A stretch of 64,000 nt of DNA from Kitasatospora sp. SolWspMP-SS2h (GCF_003259315.1 NZ_QLLT01000007.1:43281-107280), one strand, 5' to 3'; shown: positions 42,247 through 52,553, counted from the first letter of the stretch. Notes: a model not told the origin generated them from the letters alone. Made by a program: numbers and translations.

Positions 42247-42539
42247 CGGACGGCGGAGTGGGCATGCGTTGGACAAGGTGTCCAGGAAGGCTTGATCTTC
42301 CTGCGGGTTTGCTCCTCAGTGTCCCCTGACACCTTCGTTTCGTCAGGCTAGGCTGACGACGTCGCCGGTTATCGGTCAGGCAGGCCAAACGTACTGTCAT
42401 ACCCGGGCGAAACGCGACTCATGCGTGCCGTGAGCGCTTTTCACCCCTCGCGTACGGGAGGATTGCCGACGGGGCCCGGCGGTGCACCCACAGTCATCAC
42501 CGAGTCACGCAACGGCGCGCGACGGGAGCCGAAACAGCC
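42247..42539 (+). promoter_or_regulatory. Intergenic leader of the glutamate dehydrogenase gene
   Basis: This 293-base gap has no gene. It carries the promoter listed below, a small inverted repeat GGACA-AGG-TGTCC (42273-42285) and a transcribed leader of about 180 bases. Confidence 0.55.
42326..42354 (+). promoter_or_regulatory. Promoter of NAD-glutamate dehydrogenase
   Basis: -35 CTGACA (42326-42331), 17-base spacer, -10 TAGGCT (42349-42354). Both boxes fit housekeeping promoters of streptomycetes. Confidence 0.6.
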
Positions 42540-45500
42540 ATGCAGACCAAGCTGGACGCAGCCAAGGCCGACCTGCTCAGGAAAGCAGCAGCAGCCGCTG
42601 AGAACAGCCAGGTGGGGGGAGCGGCGCCGGGGGAGGGCCTGAGCAACGGTGCTCTGGCCGCCTACCTGCACCACTACTACCTCCACACCGCCCCCGAGGA
42701 CGTGGTCCACCGGGACCCGGTGGACGTGTACGGGGCCGCCGCCTCGCACTACCGGCTGGGCCTCAAGCGCCCGCAGGGCACCGCCGAGGTCCGGGTGCAC
42801 ACCCCGAGCGTCGAGGAGAACGGCTGGTCCTGCGGCCACACCGTGGTCGAGGTCGTCACCGACGACATGCCGTTCCTGGTCGACTCGGTCACCAACGAGC
42901 TGACCCGCCTGGACCGCGCCATCCACCTGGTCGTGCACCCGCAGCTCGCGGTGCGCCGCGACATCACCGGCAAGCTGCTGGAGATCCTCGACACCGACGC
43001 GTGCAACCGCGCGCAGGCCGCCGGCACCGAGTGGCCCGCCGACGCCGTGGTCGAGTCCTGGATGCACATCGAGATCGACCGCGAGACCGACCGCGACGAC
43101 CTGCGCACCCTGGAGGCGGGCCTGCGCCGGGTGCTGGGCGACGTCCGCGAGGTGGTCGAGGACTGGTCGAAGATGCGCGACTCCGCGCTCCGGCTGGCCG
43201 ACGAACTCGCCGAGCAGCCCCCCGCGCACCTGCCCGAGCAGGAGGTCGGCGAGGCCCGGGAGCTGATGCGCTGGCTCGCCGACGACCGCTTCACCTTCCT
43301 CGGCTACCGCGAGTACGACCTGGTCGAGCACGAGGGCGAGGACGTGCTGCGCGCCGTCGCCGGCACCGGCCTGGGCGTGCTGCGCGCCGACCCGCTCAAC
43401 CACGACAGCGACCACCACCCGGTCTCCGGGGCGTTCGGCCGGCTCTCCGCCCCGGTCCGCGCCAAGGCGCACGAGAAGAAGCTGCTGGTCCTCACCAAGG
43501 CCAACAGCCGCTCCACCGTGCACCGCACCGCCTACCTCGACTACGTCGGCGTGAAGAAGTTCGACGCCGCCGGCGAGCCGATCGGCGAGCGCCGCTTCCT
43601 CGGCCTGTTCTCCTCCGCCGCCTACACCGAGTCCGTCACCCGGATCCCGGTGGTGCGCCGCAAGGTGCAGGAGGTGATGAACGGGGCCGGCTTCTCCGGC
43701 GACAGCCACGACGGGCGCGACCTGCTCCAGATCATGGAGACCTTCCCGCGCGACGAGATGTTCCAGACCGCCGTCGCCGAGCTCCAGTCGATCGCCACCA
43801 GCGTCCTCTACCTCCAGGAGCGCCGCCGGCTGCGGCTGTTCCTGCGCCAGGACGAGTACGGCCGCTACTACTCGGCGTACGTCTACCTGCCGCGCGACCG
43901 CTACACCACCCGGATCCGGCTCGCCCTCACCGACATCCTCAAGAGCGAGCTGAACGGCGACACCATCGACTACACGGTGTACGCCACCGAGTCGGTGCTC
44001 ACCCGCCTGCACTTCGTGATCCGGGTCGCCCCCGGCACCGAGCTGCCGCAGCTGTCCGACGCCGACATCGAGCGGATCGAGAACCGGCTCGCCGAGGCCG
44101 CCCGGTTCTGGATGGACGGCTTCAACGACCAGCTGCAGAGCGAGTTCGGCGAGGAGCGGGCCGCCGAGCTGTCCCACAAGTACGCCACCGCCTTCCCCGA
44201 CGGCTACCGCGCCGACTTCCCGCCGCGCACCGCCGTCGCCGACCTCAAGCAGATCGAGTCCCTCGCCGGCGAGGGCGACTTCCGGCTCAACCTGTACCAG
44301 CCGGTCGGCGCCGGCGACGACGAGCGCCGCTTCAAGATCTACCGGGTCGGCGGCCCGATCTCGCTCACCGAGGTGCTCCCCGTCCTCCAGCGCCTGGGCG
44401 TCGAGGTCCTCGACGAGCACCCGTACGCGCTGCGCCGCACCGACGGCAGCACCGCCTGGGTGGTCGACTTCGGCCTCCGGCTGCGCGAGGGCACCGACCT
44501 CACCGAGGAGGACCGCGAGCGCTTCCAGGACACCTTCGCCGCCACCTGGCGCGGCGAGGCCGAGAACGACGCCTTCAACGAGCTCGTCCTCACCGCCAAG
44601 CTGACCTGGCGCCAGGCCGTGGTGCTGCGCGCCTACGCCAAGTACCTGCGGCAGGCGGGCTCCACGTTCTCCCAGGACTACATGGAGGACGCGCTCCGCA
44701 ACAACACCCACACCACCCGGCTGCTGGTCAACCTGTTCGAGGCCCGGCTCTCGCCCAGCCACCAGTCCGGCAGCGGCGAGCTCACCGAGGGCATCCTGGA
44801 GGAGCTCACCGGCGCCCTCGACGAGGTCGTCTCGCTGGACGAGGACCGCATCCTGCGCTCCTTCCTGCACCTGATCAAGGCCACCCTGCGGACCAACTTC
44901 TTCCAGCACGACAGCGAGGGCCGGTGGCACTCGTACGTGTCGATGAAGTTCGACCCCAAGGCCATCCCCGACCTGCCCGCGCCGCGCCCCGCCTTCGAGA
45001 TCTGGGTGTACTCGCCCCGGGTCGAGGGCGTCCACCTGCGCTTCGGCAAGGTCGCCCGCGGCGGCCTGCGCTGGTCCGACCGGCGCGAGGACTTCCGCAC
45101 CGAGATCCTCGGCCTGGTCAAGGCCCAGATGGTCAAGAACACCGTCATCGTGCCGGTCGGCGCCAAGGGCGGCTTCGTCGCCAAGCAGCTGCCCGACCCG
45201 GCGGTCGACCGGGACGCCTGGCTCGCCGAGGGCGTCGCCTCCTACAAGACCTTCATCTCCGCGCTGCTCGACATCACCGACAACCTGGTGGCCGGCGACG
45301 TCGTCCACCCGGTGGACGTGGTGCGCCACGACGAGGACGACACCTACCTGGTGGTCGCCGCCGACAAGGGCACCGCGACCTTCTCCGACATCGCCAACGG
45401 CGTCGCCGGGCAGTACGGCTTCTGGCTCGGCGACGCGTTCGCCTCCGGCGGCTCCGCGGGCTACGACCACAAGGGCATGGGCATCACCGCCCGCGGCGCC

Positions 45501-47477
45501 TGGGAGTCCGTCAAGCGCAACTTCCGCGAACTCGGCGTCGACACCCAGACCGAGGACTTCACCGTCATCGGCATCGGCGACATGTCCGGCGACGTGTTCG
45601 GCAACGGCATGCTGCTCTCCGAGCACATCCGGCTGGTCGCCGCCTTCGACCACCGGCACATCTTCCTCGACCCGAACCCGGACGCCGCGGCCTCCTTCGC
45701 CGAGCGCCGCCGGCTGTTCGACCTGCCGCGCAGCTCCTGGGACGACTACGACCGGGCGCTGATCTCGGCCGGCGGCGGCGTCTACCCGCGCTCCGCCAAG
45801 TCCGTCCAGCTCTCCGCGCAGGCCCGCGAGCGGCTCGGCATCGAGACCGCCAAGCTCACCCCCGCCGAGCTGATGAAGGCCATCCTCCAGGCCCCCGTCG
45901 ACCTGTTCTGGAACGGCGGCATCGGCACCTACGTCAAGGCCGCCACCGAGACCAACGCCGAGGTCGGCGACAAGGCCAACGACGCGATCCGGGTCGACGG
46001 CGGCGACGTCCGGGCCCGGGTGATCGGCGAGGGCGGCAACCTCGGCTGCACCCAGCTCGGCCGGATCGAGTTCGCCTCCACCGGCGGCCCGCGCGGCGAG
46101 GGCGGCTGGATCGACACCGACGCCATCGACAACTCGGCCGGCGTGGACACCTCCGACCACGAGGTGAACATCAAGATCCTGCTCAACCAGGTCGTCGCCG
46201 ACGGCGACCTGACGGTCAAGCAGCGCAACGCCCTGCTCGCCGAGATGACCGACGAGGTCGGCCACCTCGTGCTGCGCAACAACTACGCGCAGAACGTGGT
46301 GCTCGCCAACGCCGTCGCCCAGGCCGCCAGCATGGTCAACGTGCACTCCCGCATGATCAACCGGCTGGAGGCCAACGGACAGCTCGACCGGGCCCTGGAG
46401 TACCTGCCCACCGAGAAGCAGATCCGCGACCGCCAGCAGGCCGGCCGCGGCCTGTCCCAGCCCGAGCTGTCGGTGCTGCTCGCCTACACCAAGATCACCC
46501 TGGCCGACGAGCTGCTCGCCACCGACCTGCCCGACGACCCGTACTTCCGGGACGTGCTCCACCAGTACTTCCCCAGCGCGCTGCGGGCCCGGTTCGCCGA
46601 GCAGATCGACCACCACCCGCTGCGCCGCGAGATCATCACCACCCTGATCGTCAACGACACGATCAACCGTGGCGGCTGCACCTTCGCGTTCCGGCTCCGC
46701 GAGGAGACCGGCGCGACCATGGAGGAGATCGCCCGCACCCACGCCGCCGCCCGCGCGGTCTTCGGCCTGGAGCAGATCTGGGACCAGGTCGAGCGGCTCG
46801 ACAACCGGGTCGCCGCCCGGGTCCAGACCAGGATGCGGCTGCACGCCCGCCGCCTGGTCGAGCGCGCCACCCGGTGGATGCTCAACAACCGCCAGCCGCT
46901 GGACATCGCCGACACCATCGCGTTCTTCCACGACCGGGTCAACCAGGTCTGGGACGCGCTGCCCAAGCCGCTGGCCGGCGAGGACCTGGCCTGGTTCGAG
47001 TCCGTCCACCGCGAGCTCTCCGAGGCCGGCGTCCCCGACGACCTGGCCACCCGGATCGCCGGCCTGTCCTCCGCGTTCCCGACCCTCGACATCGTCGGCG
47101 TCGCGGACCGCTCGGACGCCGACGTGATGGAGGTCGCCGAGCTGTACTACGACCTCGGCGACCGGCTCCAGATCAGCCACCTGCTCGACCGGATCATCGA
47201 CCTGCCGCGCACCGACCGGTGGTCCTCGATGGCCCGCGCCGCGATCCGCGAGGACCTGTTCGCCGCGCACGCCGCCCTCACCGCGGACGTGCTCGCCGCC
47301 GGGCCCGCCGGCTCCGGCACCGACGAGCGCTACACGGCCTGGGCCGACCTCAACGCCACCCTGCTCAGCCGGGCCCGCACCACCCTCGACGACATAAGGG
47401 GTTCGGGCACCTACGAGCTGTCCAGCCTCTCCGTCGCCATGCGGGTGATCCGCACCCTGCTGCGCAACGGCAGGTGA
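42540..47477 (+). CDS. Large NAD-specific glutamate dehydrogenase, GDH-180 class (1645 aa)
   Basis: It oxidises glutamate to 2-oxoglutarate and ammonium with NAD in the cytoplasm. The length (about 1650 residues) is diagnostic of the 180-kDa class. Long N-terminal regulatory regions (LYLQERRRLRLFLRQDEYGRYYSAYVYLPRDRY region) precede the catalytic core: GGLRWSDRREDFRTEILGL, VKNTVIVPVGAKGGFVAK and the NAD-binding part GIGDMSGDVFGNGML, FWNGGIGTYVKA. The ATG at 42540 has GGGAG 12 nt upstream. The upstream P5C dehydrogenase relative would make its substrate, so the two might share a glutamate catabolic role. Confidence 0.96.
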   Translation: MQTKLDAAKADLLRKAAAAAENSQVGGAAPGEGLSNGALAAYLHHYYLHTAPEDVVHRDPVDVYGAAASHYRLGLKRPQGTAEVRVHTPSVEENGWSCGHTVVEVVTDDMPFLVDSVTNELTRLDRAIHLVVHPQLAVRRDITGKLLEILDTDACNRAQAAGTEWPADAVVESWMHIEIDRETDRDDLRTLEAGLRRVLGDVREVVEDWSKMRDSALRLADELAEQPPAHLPEQEVGEARELMRWLADDRFTFLGYREYDLVEHEGEDVLRAVAGTGLGVLRADPLNHDSDHHPVSGAFGRLSAPVRAKAHEKKLLVLTKANSRSTVHRTAYLDYVGVKKFDAAGEPIGERRFLGLFSSAAYTESVTRIPVVRRKVQEVMNGAGFSGDSHDGRDLLQIMETFPRDEMFQTAVAELQSIATSVLYLQERRRLRLFLRQDEYGRYYSAYVYLPRDRYTTRIRLALTDILKSELNGDTIDYTVYATESVLTRLHFVIRVAPGTELPQLSDADIERIENRLAEAARFWMDGFNDQLQSEFGEERAAELSHKYATAFPDGYRADFPPRTAVADLKQIESLAGEGDFRLNLYQPVGAGDDERRFKIYRVGGPISLTEVLPVLQRLGVEVLDEHPYALRRTDGSTAWVVDFGLRLREGTDLTEEDRERFQDTFAATWRGEAENDAFNELVLTAKLTWRQAVVLRAYAKYLRQAGSTFSQDYMEDALRNNTHTTRLLVNLFEARLSPSHQSGSGELTEGILEELTGALDEVVSLDEDRILRSFLHLIKATLRTNFFQHDSEGRWHSYVSMKFDPKAIPDLPAPRPAFEIWVYSPRVEGVHLRFGKVARGGLRWSDRREDFRTEILGLVKAQMVKNTVIVPVGAKGGFVAKQLPDPAVDRDAWLAEGVASYKTFISALLDITDNLVAGDVVHPVDVVRHDEDDTYLVVAADKGTATFSDIANGVAGQYGFWLGDAFASGGSAGYDHKGMGITARGAWESVKRNFRELGVDTQTEDFTVIGIGDMSGDVFGNGMLLSEHIRLVAAFDHRHIFLDPNPDAAASFAERRRLFDLPRSSWDDYDRALISAGGGVYPRSAKSVQLSAQARERLGIETAKLTPAELMKAILQAPVDLFWNGGIGTYVKAATETNAEVGDKANDAIRVDGGDVRARVIGEGGNLGCTQLGRIEFASTGGPRGEGGWIDTDAIDNSAGVDTSDHEVNIKILLNQVVADGDLTVKQRNALLAEMTDEVGHLVLRNNYAQNVVLANAVAQAASMVNVHSRMINRLEANGQLDRALEYLPTEKQIRDRQQAGRGLSQPELSVLLAYTKITLADELLATDLPDDPYFRDVLHQYFPSALRARFAEQIDHHPLRREIITTLIVNDTINRGGCTFAFRLREETGATMEEIARTHAAARAVFGLEQIWDQVERLDNRVAARVQTRMRLHARRLVERATRWMLNNRQPLDIADTIAFFHDRVNQVWDALPKPLAGEDLAWFESVHRELSEAGVPDDLATRIAGLSSAFPTLDIVGVADRSDADVMEVAELYYDLGDRLQISHLLDRIIDLPRTDRWSSMARAAIREDLFAAHAALTADVLAAGPAGSGTDERYTAWADLNATLLSRARTTLDDIRGSGTYELSSLSVAMRVIRTLLRNGR

Positions 47478-47496
47478 GGGAACGGTAGTTCGGAGC

Positions 47497-47540
47497 CGGC
47501 CGGGGGCCGGGGGCGGGAGACCGCCCCCGGCCCCCGGCCG
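47497..47540. terminator. Strong terminator between convergent glutamate dehydrogenase and FHA-FtsK genes
   Basis: A perfect 20-bp GC stem (left arm 47497-47516, right arm 47521-47540) with a 4-nt loop GAGA, centred between two convergent stop codons. Confidence 0.85.
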
Positions 47541-47556
47541 TCGTGCCCGGCCGTCC

Positions 47557-50292
47557 TCAGCTCTCCGTCGCCCGGCGCAGGGCGGAGGCCAGCAGCGCCA
47601 GGTCCGTGGGCCCGTTGCCGAGTTCGCGCACCGGGCGGGGCGAGGGCGCGGCGCCGTGGTCCTCCAGGCGCTGGGCGACGACGGTGGGCCGCAGGGTCGC
47701 GGTGCGCGGGATGCGGCCGCTGACCCGGGCGCCCTGGAAGGCGGTGACCGCCCCGTCCGGGCGGCGCAGGTAGCCGCGGCCGGGCGTCGCCCCGGGGAGC
47801 GCGGCGGCGTCGGGCAGGTGGATCAGCAGGTCGGAGTCGCCGGCCTGCTCGGTGCGCAGCGCGATCCGCAGCTGCGCGGCCTCGTCCAGCTCGGTGCCGG
47901 CGGTGCTCTCGGGCGCGCCGGTCGCGGCCACCACGTGCACGCCGAGCCGGGCGCCGTGCACCGCGACGGCGGCGAGGGCGCGGGCGAGCGGACGGCCGCC
48001 GGGGGAGGCCGGGCCGAGCAGCGCGTCGTAGTCGTCGACCAGGACGACCAGCCGGGGCGGTGCCGCGTCGGCCGGGGGCGCGTCGGGGGAGCGGCGGGGT
48101 TCGACCACCCGGGGCGGCGCGGCCGGGTCGGCCGGGCCGCCGACCAGCGCCGGGGTCCGGGCCAGGGCGAGGGCCCGCCTGGTGTGCCAGTCGGTGAAGG
48201 TCAGGCCGTCGAACAGGGCTTCGCGGTGGGCGAGTTCGTCGCTGATCCGCTCGGCGGCGAGCAGCGCGCCGCGCGGGTCCTCGGCGGCGTTGACGTGGCC
48301 GGTGACGTGCGGGAGGTCGGTGCAGGCGGCCAGGCCGCCGTCCTCCGCGCGGTCCCCGTCGACCGTCAGCAGGGCGAGCCGGTCGGGGCGTTCGGAGACG
48401 GCGAGGGAGGCGGCCAGGCTGCGCAGCAGCTCGGACTTGCCGGAGCCGGGGCCGCCGCCGATCAGCAGGTGGTCGCCGTCCTCGGCGAGGTCGACGGCGC
48501 AGTTCTCCTCGCCGCCGGCGCCGCGGGCGGTGCCGAGCAGGGCGGCGGCGCCGCCGGCCCCGGCGGGCAGGGCCTGCCAGCCCTCGGCGAGCCGGGCCGG
48601 GGAGAGCGACTCGGAGCGCAGCAGGTCGAGCAGGCGCAGCGCCTCGGGGAGCGGGCCGCGCGGCGAGGCCCCGGTGTCGGCCTCGGTGAGCGGGGTGAGG
48701 GTGCGGGCGAGGCGCTCGGCCCAGGCCGGGGAGACCGCGTCGAGGGCGATGTCGGTGAGGCGCTCGCGGGCGCCGGCGGCCGGGCGGTCGAGGGTGAGGC
48801 GGGTGGAGACCTCGCCGGTGACGGTGCCCAGCGCGCCGAGGCCGGTGGGGAGCTCCTCGGGGGTCTCGGCCAGGCAGAGGGCGAAGACGCCGGCCGCGGG
48901 GCCCTGGCGCAGCAGCAGCCCGAGGGCGTGCCGGGCGGCCTCGGTGCCCGGGTCGCCGTCGACCAGGACGACGGTGGCGGGCGGGCCGGCGGTGGCGGCG
49001 GCGAGTTCGGTGAGGCGGGCCTCGGCCTGCTCGGGGCCGAGCCCGTACAGCAGGCGGCAGGACTGGCCGTGGGCGGGCCGCAGGTGCGGGAGCCACTGGG
49101 CCCAGGCCCAGTCCTCGGCGGGCCGCTCGGCGGCGACCACGACCAGGGCGAGGCCGCTGGGCGGGTGCAGGGCGGCGAGCTGGGCGAGGGCGGCCCGGGC
49201 CAGGCCGGTGAGGCGGTGGCGCGGGCCGGCCAGGCCGAGGCTGCCGGCGGTCTGCAGGTCGACGGTGACGGGGACGGCGGGCAGCAGGCCGCCGGGGGCG
49301 GTGCCGGGGCCGCCGGGCAGGTCGGCGGTGCCGAGCCGGAGGGTGAGCGCGTCGGGGTGGTCGGGGCCGCGCTCCCACAGCCGGGGGCCGGTGCCGAGCG
49401 CGGTGAGCAGCAGGGCGGCCGGGTCGGGCCAGCGCTCGCGCTGGTGGGCGGCCTGGCGCAGCCGGGCGGCGTCGTGCTGGCGGTCGGTGTCGGCGGCGGG
49501 CGGCTCGTTCCGGCCGCGGCGCAGCCAGCGGCCGCCGCGCCCGGTGGCGGGGGCCGGGGCGGGCTCGGGCGGCCCGCCGGGTGCGGCCGGGCGGCCGGGG
49601 GCGGTGCGGGCGCCGGTGCGCGGGGCGAGCCGGAGGCGGCCCTCGCCGTCGGGCGCGGTGGGCCGGGCCGCCGTGTCCTGGGCGCGGGCGAGCTGGAGGG
49701 TGGACTCGCCGATCCGCAGCAGGGCGCCGGGGGCGACGTCGGCGCTCTCCTCGCGCAGCCAGTGCTCGTCGAGCCGGGTGCCGTTGGTGGAGCCGAGGTC
49801 CTGGACGGTGGCGCGGCCGTCGGCGGCCAGGTGCAGGGCGAGGTGCAGCCGGGAGACGTCGGGGTCGTCGAGCGGGACGTCGGCCTCGGCGGAGCGGCCG
49901 ATCCGGATCCGCTCGCCGTGCAGGCGGTGGACGCCGCCCGCGTCGGGGCCGCCGACCACTCGCAGCTCGGCGGCGGGGCGCCCGTCGGCGCCCTCCGCGT
50001 CCGGGTCGGGCTCGCCGAGGGCGAGCACCGCGCCGTCCACCAGCGGGGGGTGGCCGAGCGGGGTCTGCTCGTCCAGGCGCCGTTCCCCGTCGTAGAGGTG
50101 GACGTGCGTGGCGGAGCGGGGACCGCGGACGCCGACCGCGCCGGCCAGCGCGGCGGCGACGGCACCGAGCGCGGTCCCGGCCGGCGCGGTGACCAGTACG
50201 TCGGCGGAGCTGCCGGAGCTGCCGGAGCTGCCGGAGCTGCCGGGGGCGGCCGGCCCGCTGCGCGGTCGAAGGACGGTGAGCCGGATCTGCAT
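47557..50292 (-). CDS. FHA-domain FtsK/SpoIIIE-type ATPase (911 aa)
   Basis: The N-terminal part contains a forkhead-associated domain that binds phosphothreonine (IRIGRSAEADVPLDDPDVSRLHLAL, LGSTNGTRLDE). After a Pro/Arg-rich linker come FtsK-type regions with a P-loop GGGPGSGKSELLRSLAAS and Walker B-like LVVLVDDYD. A short ubiquitin-like segment may precede the FHA. Residues about 20-30 are a (Gly-Ser-Ser) repeat made by a DNA tandem repeat. Similar proteins are linked with type VII secretion (EccC-like), but no other secretion gene is seen here. It is divergent from two Ser/Thr kinases, which could phosphorylate its FHA ligand. Confidence 0.88.
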   Translation of the reverse strand: MQIRLTVLRPRSGPAAPGSSGSSGSSGSSADVLVTAPAGTALGAVAAALAGAVGVRGPRSATHVHLYDGERRLDEQTPLGHPPLVDGAVLALGEPDPDAEGADGRPAAELRVVGGPDAGGVHRLHGERIRIGRSAEADVPLDDPDVSRLHLALHLAADGRATVQDLGSTNGTRLDEHWLREESADVAPGALLRIGESTLQLARAQDTAARPTAPDGEGRLRLAPRTGARTAPGRPAAPGGPPEPAPAPATGRGGRWLRRGRNEPPAADTDRQHDAARLRQAAHQRERWPDPAALLLTALGTGPRLWERGPDHPDALTLRLGTADLPGGPGTAPGGLLPAVPVTVDLQTAGSLGLAGPRHRLTGLARAALAQLAALHPPSGLALVVVAAERPAEDWAWAQWLPHLRPAHGQSCRLLYGLGPEQAEARLTELAAATAGPPATVVLVDGDPGTEAARHALGLLLRQGPAAGVFALCLAETPEELPTGLGALGTVTGEVSTRLTLDRPAAGARERLTDIALDAVSPAWAERLARTLTPLTEADTGASPRGPLPEALRLLDLLRSESLSPARLAEGWQALPAGAGGAAALLGTARGAGGEENCAVDLAEDGDHLLIGGGPGSGKSELLRSLAASLAVSERPDRLALLTVDGDRAEDGGLAACTDLPHVTGHVNAAEDPRGALLAAERISDELAHREALFDGLTFTDWHTRRALALARTPALVGGPADPAAPPRVVEPRRSPDAPPADAAPPRLVVLVDDYDALLGPASPGGRPLARALAAVAVHGARLGVHVVAATGAPESTAGTELDEAAQLRIALRTEQAGDSDLLIHLPDAAALPGATPGRGYLRRPDGAVTAFQGARVSGRIPRTATLRPTVVAQRLEDHGAAPSPRPVRELGNGPTDLALLASALRRATES
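50206..50241 (+). repeat. 9-bp tandem repeat GGAGCTGCC, four copies
   Basis: Four exact copies of GGAGCTGCC inside the FHA-FtsK coding sequence. They encode Gly-Ser-Ser repeats near its N-terminus. Being a multiple of three, length changes would keep the frame. Confidence 0.85.
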
Positions 50293-50635
50293 CTCGCCCG
50301 GGGTCCCTTCTGCACACGTGTGGTGCGTGCCATCCTGCCACTCGGGACGGACAGTCCGCGCACGGTACCGGATTTGACGATCTTGCGATCATCGCCATGG
50401 TGAATCCGACGGGGAGTCAGGTCAAGGCGCCCCGGGCACCCTCGCCGGCCGACCGCGCGCGCCCCGGCCGGGCAACACCTCGGAAACCCGCTCGGGCACC
50501 GTTAGAGTTGCCGAACACACGGGAGCCCGTCCGCCCGGGCGGACTCCCCAGGCCCCGGCGCCGTTCACGGGAACGGGGGAGTGCCGGAACGCGGCCCCCG
50601 GCAGCGGGCGCCGGGTGACCGAACGGAGTGCACAG
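50293..50635. promoter_or_regulatory. 343-base divergent region between FHA-FtsK and kinase genes
   Basis: No gene is seen. On the plus strand TAGAGT (50502-50507) is a possible -10 for the kinase, with a weak -35. The AT-richer patch at 50370-50400 (TTTGACGATCTTGCGATCATC) contains a TTGACG box and the inverted pair GATC-TTGC-GATC, and may hold the promoters. Confidence 0.4.
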
Positions 50636-52411
50636 GTGCGGCCTGTCGGCAGCAAGTACTTGTTGGAGGAGAGCCTCGGGCGCGGAGCGACCGGCACGGT
50701 CTGGCGCGGCCGGGTGCGCGAGGACGCCGCCGTGCCGGGCCTGGTGCCCGGCCAGGCGGTCGCGGTCAAGGTGCTGCGCGAGGAGCTGGCCGCCGACCCG
50801 GACGTGGTGATGCGCTTCCTGCGCGAGCGCTCCGTCCTGCTCCGGCTGACCCACCCCAACATCGTCCGCACCCGCGACCTGGTGGTCGAGGGCGAGCTGC
50901 TCGCCCTGGTGATGGACCTGGTCGACGGCCCCGACCTGTACCGCTACCTGCGCGAGTCCGGCCCGCTGTCGCCGATCGCCGGCGCGCTGCTGATGGCCCA
51001 GATCGCCGACGCGCTGGCCGCCAGCCACGCCGACGGCGTCGTGCACCGGGACCTCAAGCCCGCCAACGTGCTGCTGGCCACCCTCGCGGTGGACGGCGAC
51101 GAGCGGATGCACCCGATGCTCACCGACTTCGGCATCGCCCGGCTCGCCGACTCCCCGGGCATCACCCGCACCCACGAGTTCGTCGGCACCCCCGCCTACG
51201 TCGCCCCCGAGTCCGCCGGCGGCCGCCCGCAGACCGCCGCGGTGGACGTCTACGGCGCCGGCATCATGCTGTACGAGCTGGTCACCGGCCGCCCGCCGTT
51301 CCAGGGCGACAACCCGCTGGCGATCCTCCAGGCGCACCTCGCGCAGGAGCCGCAGCGCCCCCGCACCATGCCCGAGCCGCTGTGGACGGTGGTCGAGCGC
51401 TGCCTGCGCAAGGACCCGGCCCAGCGCCCCACCGCCGTCGCGCTGGCCGAGGCGCTGCGGGTGGTCGCGGCCGGCGTCGGCGTGCACGCCGCCCCGGCCG
51501 CGGTGGAGGCCGCGCTGGCCGTCGGCGACCTGCTGGTGCCGGCCGCCCCCGCGGTCTCCCCGCACGACGCCACCCTGCCCGGGGTCGGGTACGACCCGGC
51601 CGCCGCCACCCAGGTCATGGCGCACCGGCCGCCCGCGCCCGGCGCCGAGGACCGCACCCAGCTGATCGGCCAGCCGCCCGCCGCCCCGGCCGCGGAGCGC
51701 ACCCGGGTGATGCCCGCGGTGCCGCCCGCCCCCGAGCAGTCCCCCGCGCAGCCGGACGGCCCGCACCCCTGGCAGACCCAGCTGCGCGCCGCCCGGGACC
51801 GCAACGCGCAGACCCAGGTCGGCTGGTTCGAGCCGGACGGCTCCGGCGAGCCGCAGGTCGCCCCGCGCCCGTACCAGGCCGGCCGGCCCCCGCAGCACGG
51901 CGGCCAGCCCCCGCAGCCCCACCAGCGGCCCCCGCAGGACGGTCGCTACGCCCCGCAGGACGGCCGGTACGCCCCGCAGCAGGGCCCGTACCAGGCCCAG
52001 CAGCCGCACCCGCCGCAGGGCGGTCGGCGCTCCCCGCAGGGCTCCGGCGGCCGTCCGCCGGTCGCCCCGCCGCCGTACCAGGCCCAGCAGCAGCCGCCGG
52101 CCGCCTACAGCGGGCAGCCGCAGGGCTACGGCGCCCCGCAGCGCCGCTCCGAGCCGCCGGCCCCGCAGCGCCGCCCGGAGCCGCCCCGCGAGCGGGAGCG
52201 CGAACGCGAGCGGGAGCGCGAGCCGCGGCGGCGCAGCCCCAACCGGATGCGCATCCCCGGCCTGGGCTGCCTGAAGGGCTGCCTGCTGGTGCTGGTGGTG
52301 CTGGCCGTGGGCTGCCTGGCGCTGTGGAACTTCACGCCGCTGCCGCACTACTGGGACAACGTGGTCGGCTGGTACGACACGGCCCGGAACTGGGTCACCA
52401 GCCACACCTGA
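50636..52411 (+). CDS. pkaA: Membrane Ser/Thr protein kinase, PkaA-like (591 aa)
   Basis: The kinase domain (about 5-265) is complete: GRGATGTVWRG, Lys in VAVKVLREEL, HRDLKPANV, DFGIARLADSPG and GTPAYVAPE. A long Pro/Gln-rich linker with tandem DGRYAPQ units and an Arg/Glu-rich stretch (REREREREREREPRRR) follows. One transmembrane helix (about 547-565, CLLVLVVLAVGCLALW) leaves a short outside tail without PASTA repeats. The GTG at 50636 is preferred because GGAG lies 7 nt upstream and the family begins MRPVGSKYLLEE; a GTG at 50615 is weaker. The order kinase-kinase-prfB matches pkaA-pkaB-prfB of Streptomyces coelicolor. Confidence 0.9.
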   Translation: MRPVGSKYLLEESLGRGATGTVWRGRVREDAAVPGLVPGQAVAVKVLREELAADPDVVMRFLRERSVLLRLTHPNIVRTRDLVVEGELLALVMDLVDGPDLYRYLRESGPLSPIAGALLMAQIADALAASHADGVVHRDLKPANVLLATLAVDGDERMHPMLTDFGIARLADSPGITRTHEFVGTPAYVAPESAGGRPQTAAVDVYGAGIMLYELVTGRPPFQGDNPLAILQAHLAQEPQRPRTMPEPLWTVVERCLRKDPAQRPTAVALAEALRVVAAGVGVHAAPAAVEAALAVGDLLVPAAPAVSPHDATLPGVGYDPAAATQVMAHRPPAPGAEDRTQLIGQPPAAPAAERTRVMPAVPPAPEQSPAQPDGPHPWQTQLRAARDRNAQTQVGWFEPDGSGEPQVAPRPYQAGRPPQHGGQPPQPHQRPPQDGRYAPQDGRYAPQQGPYQAQQPHPPQGGRRSPQGSGGRPPVAPPPYQAQQQPPAAYSGQPQGYGAPQRRSEPPAPQRRPEPPREREREREREREPRRRSPNRMRIPGLGCLKGCLLVLVVLAVGCLALWNFTPLPHYWDNVVGWYDTARNWVTSHT

Positions 52412-52427
52412 CCGGGCCATTGACGCT

Positions 52428-52437
52428 TTGTCGACAA
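52428..52437. promoter_or_regulatory. Palindrome TTGTCGACAA between the two kinase genes
   Basis: A perfect 10-bp palindrome directly after a TTGACG box (52420-52425). It could be an operator for the second kinase. A -10-like TAGGTT follows at 52509. Confidence 0.3.
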
Positions 52438-52553
52438 TCCCGCGAAATTCCACCGGATCGGTACCTCGCCGGGGGCCCTCCGCGGCCCCCGCGACCGCCG
52501 CGGGCGCGTAGGTTGTTCGTCGAGCACCGACCTCACGAGCCCACGGAGCAGCA

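Noticed and set aside
42441-47270. A 1609-codon minus-strand frame opposite glutamate dehydrogenase
   Set aside because: It is a composition mirror of a clearly recognised enzyme; no motif or start site supports it.
47656-50403. A 915-codon plus-strand frame opposite the FHA-FtsK gene
   Set aside because: Low-complexity Gly/Ala/Val sequence; the minus strand carries the FHA and P-loop motifs.
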